Shown here: positions 45,931-55,960 of the stretch, piece after piece
How positions within the stretch are numbered: position 1 is the stretch's first letter
Layout of the letters: each line of letters begins with the position of its first letter
Source: Chelydra serpentina
Taxonomy: Eukaryota > Chordata > Testudines > Chelydridae
NCBI GenBank assembly: GCA_037349315.1
Contig: JBAIAC010000008.1
Coordinates: forward strand, 36,926,001 to 36,990,000
Length of the DNA: 64,000 bases
Reading direction: 5' to 3'
Made by a program: the position numbers and the translations under genes
The notes under the pieces: generated by a model
Database searches by the model: none
Told to the model about the DNA's origin: nothing
Seen by the model: only the letters and a program-made list of their open reading frames with translations

Positions 45931-46390
45931 CAGGGGTTTGCAACCAGGGCTTTGGAGCGGAGCCCAGAGCTGGAGCGCGGAGCAGCTCCGGAGCAGTGAA
46001 GCTGCAGGTTTTTGCCTGGAGCTGGAGCAGAGCCGGAGCACAGCTCCAAAGCCCTGCTTGCAACCTTTTGCTTTCTGAGGCCCCCCAACGTGCCATAAAA
46101 ACTCCATGGCCCACCTGTGCCACAACAACTGTTTTTCTGCATATCCAGTAGATTAAAAGCCAGGGCTGATATTAGGGAGTAGCAAGCAGGGCAACTGTGT
46201 GGGGCCCCAGCAAAGCTAATTTGCTCAGGGTTCAGCTTCAGCCCCAAGAGGCGGGGCCTGGGCTTCGGCTTTCTGTCCTGGGCCCCAGCAACTCTAGCGC
46301 TGGCCCTGCTCTCTAGTTTATTTTGGCGGACCACCTGAAACCTGCTCGTGGACCCCCAGAATGCAACGGACCCCCGGTTGAGAACCTCTG
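45931..46390. mobile_element. Non-autonomous hAT element with a second one nested inside
   Basis: Ends CAGGGGTTTGCAACC and the complement CAGAGGTTCTCAACC; flanking 8-mers CTATTCTA and CTATTCTC match at 7 of 8. Spurious minus-strand frames (such as 45882-46451) run across it. Confidence 0.8.
45945..46056. mobile_element. Nested 112-bp hAT miniature element
   Basis: Ends CAGGGCTTTGGAGC and GCTCCAAAGCCCTG are perfect inverted repeats. Flanking TTTGCAAC and CTTGCAAC match at 7 of 8. It is inserted only 14 bp inside the left end of the outer element. Confidence 0.85.
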
Positions 46391-47545
46391 CTATTCTCCA
46401 TATGCCCCTGTTGATTTCAATAGTAAGGTAGTATTTAAAAGAAATAAGCATATCAAAATCTGGCTCTCATTTCATTAGTAATTATAGGGGTTAAAATAAA
46501 AGTGCAGAGTTCTGGCTTGTGTTGGAGAGGATTTAACTAGTTTGTGACACTCCCCTTTTCCAGAAGGACCAGATATGAGCCATAAACTTCATGCATCTTT
46601 CACTTGAATTCGTATGAGCCCACTGTATTCTACTTCTGGAGGGGCTGCTCCTACAGATTTAAACCATATGGGGAGGCATACGTTTAAAATCCTCACTTTT
46701 GTAGCAAGAAAATGCATCAAATTATATCATAGTGCTTAAGTTGGCAAGTCTGACTCTAGTGATGTACATTTGAAACAAACAAACCCAAACTCAGAGATCC
46801 TGGCATGGTATATTCCAGTATACATCAGAATCTCAAAACCTGTTTACTGAATGGTGGGCGCGAGTGTATTTTTGTTTTTTCTAACAGAGGGGTAGTTTCC
46901 AATAGCTGAAACCTTTAAAAAGCTGTGGATTGCAGGCTAAGTTTGAGGGATAGGCACTAAAAATATTCTGTTTCATTAAAGTACCTTCATTCAGCTATGT
47001 GGTGCTCAGCACCTCTGCGACCTGATCACTATTTCCCTGCTTCACACTCCCAACTATGGTATCTCAGTCATCTCTGAAAAAAATAGGAGTCACAATCAAG
47101 ATTTTCTATATGTATATTCTATCTTAGAAGGTTGTCTGCTTCCTTTGCTTCCAGATACCACACTCTGAGTATAGATCCCATTCTTTTTCCTCTTTTTTTT
47201 TCACTTTTAAATTCATAAACTTTTTTTATTGTTATGCTTCATCTCAGAAAGACTTAATTTGTTAGAATACATAATACACATGTGTTGAGCCTGCAAATGC
47301 TGCGATCTCTCTACTCACATGATATTTGCTTGAAAAATTAAATCTCATAAAAGATACCCAAGAGGGGGTTAATATCAGTGAGCACCTCTCAGTTTGTAAA
47401 AATCAGCCATAGTAATAATAAGCATGGAGTTCCATAATAATAGTGTTTTATAAGCATGAACTGATCAATGCTCACAGTACCACTATGATGTAAGTAGGTA
47501 TAATACCTGTTTTATAGAAGAGTAAATAGAGGCACAAAGTAATTA
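46391..47545. other. No gene; MIR-like fragment at 47455-47545
   Basis: At 47455-47545, TCACAGTACCACTATGATG and GTAAATAGAGGCACAAAG recall an antisense MIR end. Nothing else is seen. Confidence 0.4.
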
Positions 47546-48615
47546 GGAAAAAATAAGAAAGGAATACTTGTGGCACCTTAGAGATGAACAAATTTATTTC
47601 AGCATAAGCTTTCGTGGACTACAGTACGCTTCGTCGATTGCATAGAATGGAACATACAGTGGGACGATATTTATACATTCAGAGAAACATGAAAAGGTGG
47701 AAGTAACCATACCAACTGTAAAAGGCTAATTATTTGAAAGGAACTGTTATCAGTAGGAAAGAAACTTTTGAAGTGATAATCAACATGGCCCATTACAGAC
47801 AGTTGACACAAAGGTGTTAAGGATATTTAACTGGGGGAAATAGATTCAATTAACGTAATGACCGAGCCATTCCCGGTCTATATTCAAACCTAAGGTAATG
47901 GTATCTAGTTCGCATATTAATTCAAGTTCGGCAGCTTCTCGTTGGAGTCTGTTTTTGAAGTTTTTCTGTTGCAAAATTGCCACCTTTAAGTCTGTCACTG
48001 AGTGATTAGAGAGGTTGAAGTGTTCACCTACTGGCTTTTGAATGTGATGATTCCTGATGTCAGATTTGTGTCTATTTATTCTTTTGCGTAGAGACTGTCC
48101 AGTTTGGCCAATGTACATGGCAGAGGGGCATTGCTGGCACATGATGGCATATATCACATTGGTAGATGTGCAGGTGAACGAGCCCCTGATGGTGTGGCTG
48201 ATGTGATTAGGTCCTATGATGGTGTCACTTGAAAAGATATGTGGACAGAGTTGGCATCGGGCTTTGTTGCAAGGATAGGTTCCTGGGATAGTGTTTTTGT
48301 TGTATGGTGTGTGGTTGCTGGTGAGTGTTTGCTTCAGGTTGGGGGGCTGTCTGTAAGCGAGGACTGGTCTGTCTCCCAAGATCTGTGAGAGTGAGGGATC
48401 ATTTTTCAGGATAGGTTGTAGATCTTTGATGATGCGCTGGAGAGGTTTTAGTTGGGGGCTGAAGGTGACGGCTAGTGGCGTTTTGTTATTTTCTTTGTTG
48501 GGCCTGTCCTGTAGTAGGTAACCTCTGGGTACTCTAAAAGGTTTGGAACTTGTCAGCCAATCAGAAAAGTCTGTCTTGGGCTTCAGAAAACTTTGTGTCC
48601 GTGGTTGTGTCCATT
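47546..48615 (-). mobile_element. Penelope-like retroelement, 3' part (antisense)
   Basis: About 1.07 kb with the C-terminal end of a Penelope-type reverse transcriptase linked to a GIY-YIG nuclease. The 3' non-coding part near 47550-47845 contains CTTGTGGCACCTTAGAGA and AAGCTTTCGTGGACTACAG. The 5' part of the element is missing. Part of it takes part in the triplication that begins at 48031. Confidence 0.8.
47846..48600 (-). pseudogene. Penelope reverse transcriptase C-terminus plus GIY-YIG endonuclease (5'-truncated)
   Basis: The minus-strand frame is open from about 48600 to a stop at 47846. It begins in the linker (FRVPRGYLLQDR, LKPLQRIIKDLQPIL) and reaches a Cys-containing segment (CNKARCQLCPH). 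The GIY-YIG domain follows: VIYAIMCQQC, then MYIGQTGQSLRKRINRH with the catalytic Arg, and VGEHFNLSNH with the probable metal-binding Glu. In Penelope-like elements this nuclease cuts target DNA to prime reverse transcription. The nuclease part itself has no stop, but the catalytic reverse transcriptase core is gone. Confidence 0.8.
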
Positions 48616-48775
48616 ATAACCTTTAATCATGTGGTTAGGGTACCTGCCCCGGTGTGGGAGACCCAGGTTTGAATCCCTACTGTGCAGCAGGGATACAAAC
48701 GCAGATCTCCCCACTCCCAGATGAGTATCCTATACACCAGATTCTTATAGGCTAGCCTGAGGTGGTTTGCTTTCC
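48616..48775. repeat. tRNA-derived SINE-like segment
   Basis: TGTGGTTAGGGTACC ... GTGGGAGACCCAGGTTTGAATC resembles A- and B-box text. An inverted partner follows (ACAAACGCAGATCTCC). Similar text occurs at 31550-31815. It resumes after the miniature Harbinger at 49054-49073 (TTAGTCTCTCCTGTTGAAGC). A further diverged relative is at 52220-52280. Confidence 0.55.
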
Positions 48776-49053
48776 GGGTATGTCGACACTATATGCGCTT
48801 CAGTGGCAATGCTGCAGTTATGATGCTGCAGTGTAAACACTTGCTATAGCAATGGAAGGGGGTTTTCCATCGATGTAGTAAATCCACCCCCTCAAGAGGG
48901 GGTAGCTACGTAGATGGTGAAATTGTTTTCCCACCTAGCAGTGTCTGTACCAGGGATTAGTTCAGTTTAACAATGTTTCTCAGGGGTGTGAATTTTTCAC
49001 ACTCTAGAGCGATGTAGCTAGGGTTGATCTACGTTTTAGGTGCAGACCAGGTC
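48776..49053. mobile_element. Miniature Harbinger element inside the SINE-like segment
   Basis: Ends GGGTATGTCGACACTA and the complement GACCTGGTCTGCACCT; internal GTAGCTACGTAGATGG and TAGCTAGGGTTGATCTACG. The target duplication is not clear. It is present in full in copies 1 and 2 of the triplication and in part in copy 3. Confidence 0.65.
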
Positions 49054-49112
49054 TTAGTCTCTCCTGTTGAAGCTGTTCTAATTTACCAATCTACTAGAAT
49101 TCTTTGAGGGGG

Positions 49113-49469
49113 TCAACAAGCTGGCTTTTGAATGTGATGATTCCTGATGTCAGATTTGTGTCTATTTATTCTTTTGCGTAGAGACTGTCCAGTTTGGCCA
49201 ATGTACATGGCAGAGGGGCATTGCTGGCACATGATGGCATATATCACATTGGTAGATGTGCAGGTGAACGAGCCCCTGATGGTGTGGCTGATGTGATTAG
49301 GTCCTATGATGGTGTCACTTGAAAAGATATGTGGACAGAGTTGGCATCGGGCTTTGTTGCAAGGATAGGTTCCTGGGATAGTGTTTTTGTTGTATGGTGT
49401 GTGGTTGCTGGTGAGTGTTTGCTTCAGGTTGGGGGGCTGTCTGTAAGCGAGGACTGGTCTGTCTCCCAA
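49113..49469 (-). pseudogene. Truncated Penelope GIY-YIG frame in copy 2
   Basis: 118 codons identical to the N-terminal part of the frame in copy 1, ending HIQKPAC at the block junction. The segment with the catalytic Glu (VGEHFN) is lost, so the nuclease cannot be active. The same truncated frame is repeated at 50309-50665. Confidence 0.85.
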
Positions 49470-50316
49470 GATCTGTGAGAGTGAGGGATCATTTTTCAGG
49501 ATAGGTTGTAGATCTTTGATGATGCGCTGGAGAGGTTTTAGTTGGGGGCTGAAGGTGACGGCTAGTGGCGTTTTGTTATTTTCTTTGTTGGGCCTGTCCT
49601 GTAGTAGGTAACCTCTGGGTACTCTAAAAGGTTTGGAACTTGTCAGCCAATCAGAAAAGTCTGTCTTGGGCTTCAGAAAACTTTGTGTCCGTGGTTGTGT
49701 CCATTATAACCTTTAATCATGTGGTTAGGGTACCTGCCCCGGTGTGGGAGACCCAGGTTTGAATCCCTACTGTGCAGCAGGGATACAAACGCAGATCTCC
49801 CCACTCCCAGATGAGTATCCTATACACCAGATTCTTATAGGCTAGCCTGAGGTGGTTTGCTTTCCGGGTATGTCGACACTATATGCGCTTCAGTGGCAAT
49901 GCTGCAGTTATGATGCTGCAGTGTAAACACTTGCTATAGCAATGGAAGGGGGTTTTCCATCGATGTAGTAAATCCACCCCCTCAAGAGTGGTTCTCTCAT
50001 GGATCAGTAACTGGTTAAAAAGAAACAAAGGGTAGGAATAAATGGTCAGTTTTCAGAATGGAGAGAAGTAAATAGTGGTGTCCCCCCTCAAGAGGGGGTA
50101 GCTACGTAGATGGTGAAATTGTTTTCCCACCTAGCAGTGTCTGTACCAGGGATTAGTTCAGTTTAACAATGTTTCTCAGGGGTGTGAATTTTTCACACTC
50201 TAGAGCGATGTAGCTAGGGTTGATCTACGTTTTAGGTGCAGACCAGGTCTTAGTCTCTCCTGTTGAAGCTGTTCTAATTTACCAATCTACTAGAATTCTT
50301 TGAGGGGGTCAACAAG
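49121..50316. repeat. Triplicated block, copy 2 (1196 bp, with 106-bp insertion)
   Basis: Matches copy 1 base for base where I compared, except for 106 bp inserted near 49988-50093. The insert is a copy of CR1 sequence from about 51025-51116 (GGTTCTCTCATGGATCAG to AGTGGTGTCCCC), and CCCTCAAGAG occurs on both sides of it. Confidence 0.9.
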
Positions 50317-50665
50317 CTGGCTTTTGAATGTGATGATTCCTGATGTCAGATTTGTGTCTATTTATTCTTTTGCGTAGAGACTGTCCAGTTTGGCCAATGT
50401 ACATGGCAGAGGGGCATTGCTGGCACATGATGGCATATATCACATTGGTAGATGTGCAGGTGAACGAGCCCCTGATGGTGTGGCTGATGTGATTAGGTCC
50501 TATGATGGTGTCACTTGAAAAGATATGTGGACAGAGTTGGCATCGGGCTTTGTTGCAAGGATAGGTTCCTGGGATAGTGTTTTTGTTGTATGGTGTGTGG
50601 TTGCTGGTGAGTGTTTGCTTCAGGTTGGGGGGCTGTCTGTAAGCGAGGACTGGTCTGTCTCCCAA
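50309..50665 (-). pseudogene. Truncated Penelope GIY-YIG frame in copy 3
   Basis: Same 118-codon frame and same ending as in copy 2, created by the same junction. It keeps VIYAIM, MYIGQT and the Arg but not the Glu. Confidence 0.85.
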
Positions 50666-50931
50666 GATCTGTGAGAGTGAGGGATCATTTTTCAGGATAG
50701 GTTGTAGATCTTTGATGATGCGCTGGAGAGGTTTTAGTTGGGGGCTGAAGGTGACGGCTAGTGGCGTTTAGTTCAGTTTAACAATGTTTCTCAGGGGTGT
50801 GAATTTTTCACACTCTAGAGCGATGTAGCTAGGGTTGATCTACGTTTTAGGTGCAGACCAGGTCTTAGTCTCTCCTGTTGAAGTTGTTCTAATTTACCAA
50901 TCTACTAGAATTCTTTGAGGGGGTCAACAAG
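50317..50931. repeat. Triplicated block, copy 3 (615 bp, 475-bp internal deletion)
   Basis: Follows copy 1 from CTGGCTTTTG to GTGGCGTTT (position 48483 in copy 1), then jumps to AGTTCAGTTTAACAATG (about 48959) and continues to GTCAACAAG. One substitution (GAAGTTGTTC for GAAGCTGTTC) was noticed. After it the CR1 continues without interruption. Confidence 0.9.
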
Positions 50932-52180
50932 CATGTGGACAAGAAGATTTTCAGAAAGCCTTTGACAAGGTCCCTCACCAAAGGCTCTTAAGCAAAGTAA
51001 GCTCTCATGGGATAAGAGGGAAGGTTCTCTCATGGATCAGTAACTGGTTAAAAAGAAACAAAGGGTAGGAATAAATGGTCAGTTTTCAGAATGGAGAGAA
51101 GTAAATAGTGGTGTCCCCAGGGATCTGTACTGGGACCTGTGCTTTTCAACATATTCATACATGATCTGGAAAAAGGGATAAATAACGAGGTGGCAAAATT
51201 TGCCGATGATACAAAACTACTCAAGATGGTTAATTCCAAAGCAGAATGCAAACAGTTACAAAATTGGGTGACTGGACAACAAAATGGCAGATGAAATTCA
51301 ATGTTGTAAATGCAAAGTCATGCACATTGGAAAACATAATTCCAACTATACATATAAAATGATGGGGTCTAAATTAGCTGTTATCACTCAAGAATGATTT
51401 TGGAGTCATAGTGGATGTTTTCAGAGAACTATCCACACATTGTGCAGTGACAGTCAAAAAAGTGAACAGAATGTTGGGAATCATTAGGAAAGGGATATAA
51501 AATCAGACAGAAAATATCATATTGCCTCTCTATAAATCCATGGTACGCCTACATCTTGAATAGTGCGTGCAGTCCTTGTGGCCCCATCTGAAAAAAGATA
51601 TATTGGAATTGGAACAGGTACAGAACAGGGCAACAAAAATGATTAGGGTATGAAACAGTTTCCATATAAGGAGAGATTAATAAGATTTGGATTTTTCATC
51701 TTGGGAAAGAGACGACTAAGGGGGGATATGATAGAGGTCTATAAAATCATGACTGGTGTGGAAAAAGTAAATAAGGAAGTGTTATTTACTCCTTCTCATA
51801 ACACAAGAACTAGAGGCCACCGAATGAAATTAATAGGCAGCAGGTTTAAAACAAACAAAAGGAAGTATTTCTTCACACAACGCACAATCAACTTGTGGAA
51901 CTCTTTGCCAGAGAATGTTGTGACCGCCAAGACTATAACAGGGTTCAAAAAAGAACTAGATAAGTTTATGGAGGATAGGTCCATCAGTGGCTATTAACCA
52001 CGATGGGCAGGGATAGTGTCCCTAGCCTCTGTTTTCTAGAAACTGGGAAGGGATCACTTGGTGATTACCTGTTCTGTTCATTCCCTCTGGGGCACCTGGT
52101 ATTGGTCACTGTCAAAAGACAGGATACTGGGCTAGATGGACTGTTGGGCTGACCCAGTATGGCCATTCTTATGTTCTTGT
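50932..52180 (+). pseudogene. CR1 LINE relic D, reverse transcriptase pseudogene
   Basis: The plus strand carries FQKAFDKVPHQRLLSK, SWISNWLKRNKG-like text, [13 protein letters not shown] and the catalytic FADDTKLL (about 51200-51220), later [21 protein letters not shown] and a [10 protein letters not shown] end (51650-51997). A deletion removes the codons before FQKAF, and several frame changes break the middle. The 3' end ACCCAGTATGGCCATTCTTATG closes it near 52180. Its first bases occur three times in the triplicated block (for example 49074-49120). Confidence 0.82.
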
Positions 52181-52683
52181 ATAAACACATTGGCCAAAAG
52201 GCGAGAGTGAGAATGACATAATAGCTGGGTGATTAAGGCACTCACCTGAGAGACAGGAGATGTGGATTCAAATCCCTCCTTTGAATAAGGCAAAGAGAAG
52301 ATTTGGACAAACTTACTTACTTACTAATAACTAATGGGTTGCTCAACTGCCATTAGCTGCAACAGAAGCTGGATGTGTGTGTGTCTAAATAGTTAGAGAT
52401 AAATTCTGCCTTTTGTATCATTCAACCTCACTGAACAAAACCATTGTAACTTATTTTTTTCTGAAAAATAGAAGGTAGAAAACCTTATCTTCTGTGCCTC
52501 TACTTGTGAGAAATCTAGTACACAACTCTGTACTTGTGTGTTTGCATATTACCGCAGCTAGGGCACTCACTGAGGCCTGGACAAAACCCATGTTCCATAT
52601 TCCTCACCTGGCAGAGGGGAACTGAGCTGGGGCCTCTCACATCCTGGAGGAGTTCCTGAACAACTGGCTAAAAGTTATAAGGG
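52181..52683. other. No gene; diverged tRNA-like SINE piece
   Basis: At 52220-52280, GGGTGATTAAGGCACTCACC and GATTCAAATCCCTCC are A- and B-box-like. The rest is unassigned. Confidence 0.4.
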
Positions 52684-52846
52684 CAAGAGTGCTGGAACAA
52701 TTTTTATAATGGGTGTGCTGAGAGCCATTGAACCAAACTGTAAACCCTGTATATGATGGAAGCCACTTCAAGCCGGGGAGAATGGGGGTGTGTGGCAGCA
52801 CCTCCCAACAGCCCTAGATCCAGCACCCCTAGTTCCAGCACCTATA
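52684..52846. mobile_element. hAT-type miniature element, 163 bp, GTGCTGGAAC family
   Basis: Ends AGTGCTGGAAC near the left and GTTCCAGCACCTATA at the right; perfect 8-bp duplication TATAAGGG at 52676-52683 and 52847-52854. A second copy is at 59436-59562. Confidence 0.8.
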
Positions 52847-52968
52847 TATAAGGGAGTCATCTTTTGTAGCTACTGCTTGGTGTAGTATTAGGCATTTGCT
52901 GTTGCCATTTTTTGCAAGAAATGGAGAGGGTTCCTGGCAATGCATCCCAACTGGAGAGAGGTGACTAA

Positions 52969-53282
52969 GGGCTGGTCCACACTGGGGGGGGGGAGGGGGG
53001 GGAAGGGGGGAGATCAATCTAAGATACGCAACTTCAGCTACGTGAATAACGTAGCTGAAGTCGAATATCTTAGATCGATTTCAAAAGGTACTTACCCCGG
53101 TCCACACCGCAGCAGGCAGGCTCCCCCGTCGACAGCGCTTCCTCCGCTCGCGGAGCTGGAGTTCCAGTGTCGACGGGGAGCGGCTCTGGGATCGATTTAT
53201 CGCGTCTAGACGAGACATGATAAATCAATCCCAGAACATCGTTAGCTGCCCGCCAACTAGGGTGGGTAGTGTAGATGTAGCC
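52969..53282. mobile_element. Miniature Harbinger element, 314 bp
   Basis: Ends GGGCTGGTCCACACTG and the complement GGCTACATCTACACTACCC; target duplication TAA at 52966-52968 and 53283-53285. It shares the ACTTCAGCTACGT hairpin and GATCGATTTATCGCGTC with the element at 33118-33403, in opposite order. G-runs near the left end (52984-53010) look expanded. Confidence 0.88.
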
Positions 53283-53285
53283 TAA

Positions 53286-53541
53286 CTCTGAGAGGGGCAT
53301 GGCTTAGGATACACCCTTTCATTGGCATCTCCCCTTGGCTAGAGTAAGTGGCTTCCTGCCTAGCATGCTCACTTTTGTGGATCCCATTCTTAGGAGCACA
53401 TCTCTCCTCATGCATTGCACCAGGAGCCTAGGCTCCTAACTCAGGGGTTGTGGTTTCCACGTGGGAGCTAGCCACCTACAAATGAAGTGCTGCAATGTTC
53501 AGTGATGCAACACCTATGTCCCTTTGTGGATTTGGGCCAGA
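53286..53541. repeat. Second copy of the right half of the 1-kb TIR element
   Basis: GGGGCATGGCTTAGGATACACCC, CTCCTCATGCATTGCACCAG and GGCTCCTAACTCAGGGG correspond in order to 31960-32170. The left half is missing or too diverged. Confidence 0.6.
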
Positions 53542-53682
53542 GTGTCAATGAGGTCAGAAACTGGCCTGTTGTGTATTAGAAACAGATAATTCACCTGGAT
53601 TATAGCCTGTAGTCAGGCAAAACTGGCACTGACTGCAATAGAAATGTTGCATGTGTAAAGACAGGATTGCAGGATTTAGCCC

Positions 53683-53913
53683 ATGGGGTTCTCAAGCTTG
53701 TTTTTGTTGGGCCCCCCTTTGAAAATATTTCAGGCTGTGACAACCCCCCTCCCCCAAAGTTATGACCTCCCTATACCATGTCACCCTTACTTCTGTACTG
53801 CTGCTGGCACCAGCAGCAGCAGCACAGAAGTAAGGGTGGCAATACCGTGACCTCCTACAATAGCTTTGTTGACCCCCCTTTTGGGTCAGGACCCCCAGTT
53901 TGAGAAATGCCAG
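53683..53913. mobile_element. Non-autonomous hAT element, 231 bp, with central hairpin
   Basis: Ends ATGGGGTTCTCAAGC and GTTTGAGAAATGCCAG; perfect 8-bp duplication TTTAGCCC at 53675-53682 and 53914-53921. In the middle, CACCCTTACTTCTGT and ACAGAAGTAAGGGTG form a hairpin around GCTGCTGG repeats (53784-53842). Confidence 0.8.
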
Positions 53914-53921
53914 TTTAGCCC

Positions 53922-54439
53922 ATGTAAGTGTGTCCTAGATTTTTAACACACGACGTCACTAACAGAAGCTAGCCCAGCACCTTGTCTCATTGTTAGCGAA
54001 GAATTAACACCCTCCCCATCACCCAAATCCTCAGTGGCAGCATGGCACGACATAGTCAGGGACAAAAGGACATGAAGTTTCCAGGGCAGATATCCGTGAA
54101 CCGTTACAGGATCGCAATTACAGGCTCAGAAGACCCAGCAAGGGCTGGCAGTGCCCTCCAGCTTGCCTGGGGCAGGTCATTACTGCACAAAGCTGAGCGG
54201 GAACAAACCACGAAGCCCAGGATGCCAGCATCAGCTGGCCTCATTACAGCTCATTACCTTACATATACCCCCACCCCACTATGCACAGCGCGCAAGACCC
54301 CCCTGGACCTGAGCCCTGCACCGTGTTCCCAGCAGGAGTTTGAGCACCAGCAGTTAATAAAGGTTTCTAGCTCCTCGCTTGAACACCAAGGAAACAGAAA
54401 GTTACAAGGGGGGGGGGGAGAAGGGGCTGTAATTAATCC
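53922..54439. other. Transition to GC-rich region, no gene recognised
   Basis: A plus-strand frame of 207 codons starts at 54042 and continues into the GC-rich part, but it has no recognisable motif and its composition simply follows the GC content. Confidence 0.35.
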
Positions 54440-55960
54440 CACGGGCCCATTGCAGCCTTTCCTGTCCTGCTGTCATAACCCCCCTGATCTGCCCCCTGGC
54501 TCAGCCCTGCTCTTTAATTTCCGCGGGGCCCTGTCGCGCTGCCTCCCTCCCGGCCGCGGCTCGGCGTGCGGGGCAGCCCCCGGCTCTGTGCAGGGACTGG
54601 CGGGATCTTCGGTGCGTCACATTCACCCAGGAAGTCTGGCCAGCCAGCGGCGGAGCGCGCAATGACCAGCCGCCGCCTCCAGATGGCGCCTGTTCACCAG
54701 GCCCGGGCCGGCCGGCTCAGCGGGAGCAGGGAGAAGCCCCAGCCGCGCGGGGCTTCTTCCAGCCCGACACATCCCGACGCCTGTACCACCCCGGGGAGCC
54801 CTGGGATCTGATCCCGAGCGGAAAGCAAAGCTGGGGCGTCCCGTTGCTGCCCGTCACCCCCCAAAGCGGACACAAGCACCAGGGGCGGGGGCCGCCATAC
54901 AAGATAGAGAAACCCCCCATGTGTCCCCGCCAGCACCCTCCTCCCCGCCCCATTGGCGCCCCCCCCGCTAACGCTGGTGCTGGAGAAAACCCCCTCTCCC
55001 CCGAGGGGAGCCTCTGGGTACAGACCAAAAGGCGGCCACCTAAGGCACCTGCAAACTTTGATGGGCAACTAAGGTGAGAGCAGCGATGTTCTGACAGCCG
55101 CCTGCGGCCAGCTGCGTGTCAATTTCCCCGCGCGGGTCACGTGTTCATCGATGGGCCGGTGATTATTATTTATTGATCAGAGACTAGCACCACCCGGAGC
55201 CTCAGGAATGCCCCGCCCAAAGGGTTCCCTCGTCTGAATGACAACATCTCTGCCCTGGGCTGGAGCTAACAGCCATGTTCCTTAGGAGCCCATATGTTTC
55301 CCCCACCTTATCTCCCCACCCCCCCACCGAGCCATAATTGGCTTTTACTGCAAATCAAACCTGATAGAAACACTTGTTTACCTGAACGTTGTGGTCTCAG
55401 GCCGCCGCCCCGGGGAAGGGTGTGTATGTGTGTGTATGTGTGTTAACTGCAGTGTGTGCAAAAGGAGGCGAAAGCTTGTTAGACGGGAGGCGGGGTACCC
55501 GAGTCTGAGCCTTCATAGCCAGATCCAGGGGGCTTCCTACCAGCGGAGTTGGTTTATTCTGCATCCCAGATGTGATTTGGCTGGCGCTAAACAGCGGGGA
55601 TTAGCCTGCGAGTTCCCGAGCAGGGAAAGCTCCCTTTGCCCCTGGCCAGGCTGAGTGCCTGATAAGAGGTGGATTAGGAGGAGAGTTAGACAGACCAATA
55701 GCGGCTGCCAGTGGGTGTATTTGTTATTCACATGGAAGAGACTTCGCGTCGTGCTCTGGAATCGCTGCCTCTTTCAGCACCAAGAACAGCTACAAGTGCA
55801 GCTCCTCGCGCGCCGGCATGCACTGAAATGGGGCTGAGAGCCACCGAGCCGGCTCCTTCCCAGCAGCTTCTTCCGGAGCCAGGGTAAGACCCCGGGGGGG
55901 AGCGTATGTGTGCGGGGAGCCAGAGCCCCCGCTATGCTAAGAGCGCGGGGGCTGCAACTA
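54440..55960. promoter_or_regulatory. CpG-rich segment, candidate host promoter
   Basis: Unlike the rest of the right half of the window, this stretch is GC-rich with frequent CpG (for example CCGCGGGG, CCGGCCGCGGCTCGG, GCGGCGGAGCGCGC, CTCGCGCGCCGG). It has no repeat borders. A CCAAT box (GACCAATAGCGGC at 55692) precedes a possible exon by some tens of bases. An E-box-like CACGTG lies at 55139. This is what a vertebrate CpG-island promoter looks like, but no gene can be named. Confidence 0.5.
55720..55883 (+). other. Candidate non-coding first exon with splice donor
   Basis: After the CCAAT box, the sequence from about 55720 to 55883 ends in CAGG|GTAAGAC, a strong donor match. A short frame with ATG at 55829 (AAATGGGGCTGAG) stops at once, so any such exon would be untranslated. 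The downstream partner exon is not visible in the window. Confidence 0.3.

Larger units (their letters stand above)
48031..49120. repeat. Triplicated block, copy 1 (1090 bp)
   Basis: Runs from CTGGCTTTTG inside the Penelope nuclease, through a tRNA-like SINE, a miniature Harbinger and the first bases of a CR1, to GGGGGTCAACAAG. The next copy begins immediately. It is the reference for the other two. Confidence 0.92.

Noticed and set aside
45882..46451. 189-codon minus-strand frame
   Set aside because: It runs across two nested hAT miniature elements and their flanks, so it cannot be a gene.
48031..50931. Regular repetition as a possible CRISPR-like or satellite array
   Set aside because: Units are about 0.6-1.2 kb, composed of known transposon pieces, only three copies, in a eukaryotic genome.
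54042..54665. 207-codon plus-strand frame entering the CpG-rich segment
   Set aside because: No motif, no similarity that I recognise, and GC-rich DNA readily yields open frames.
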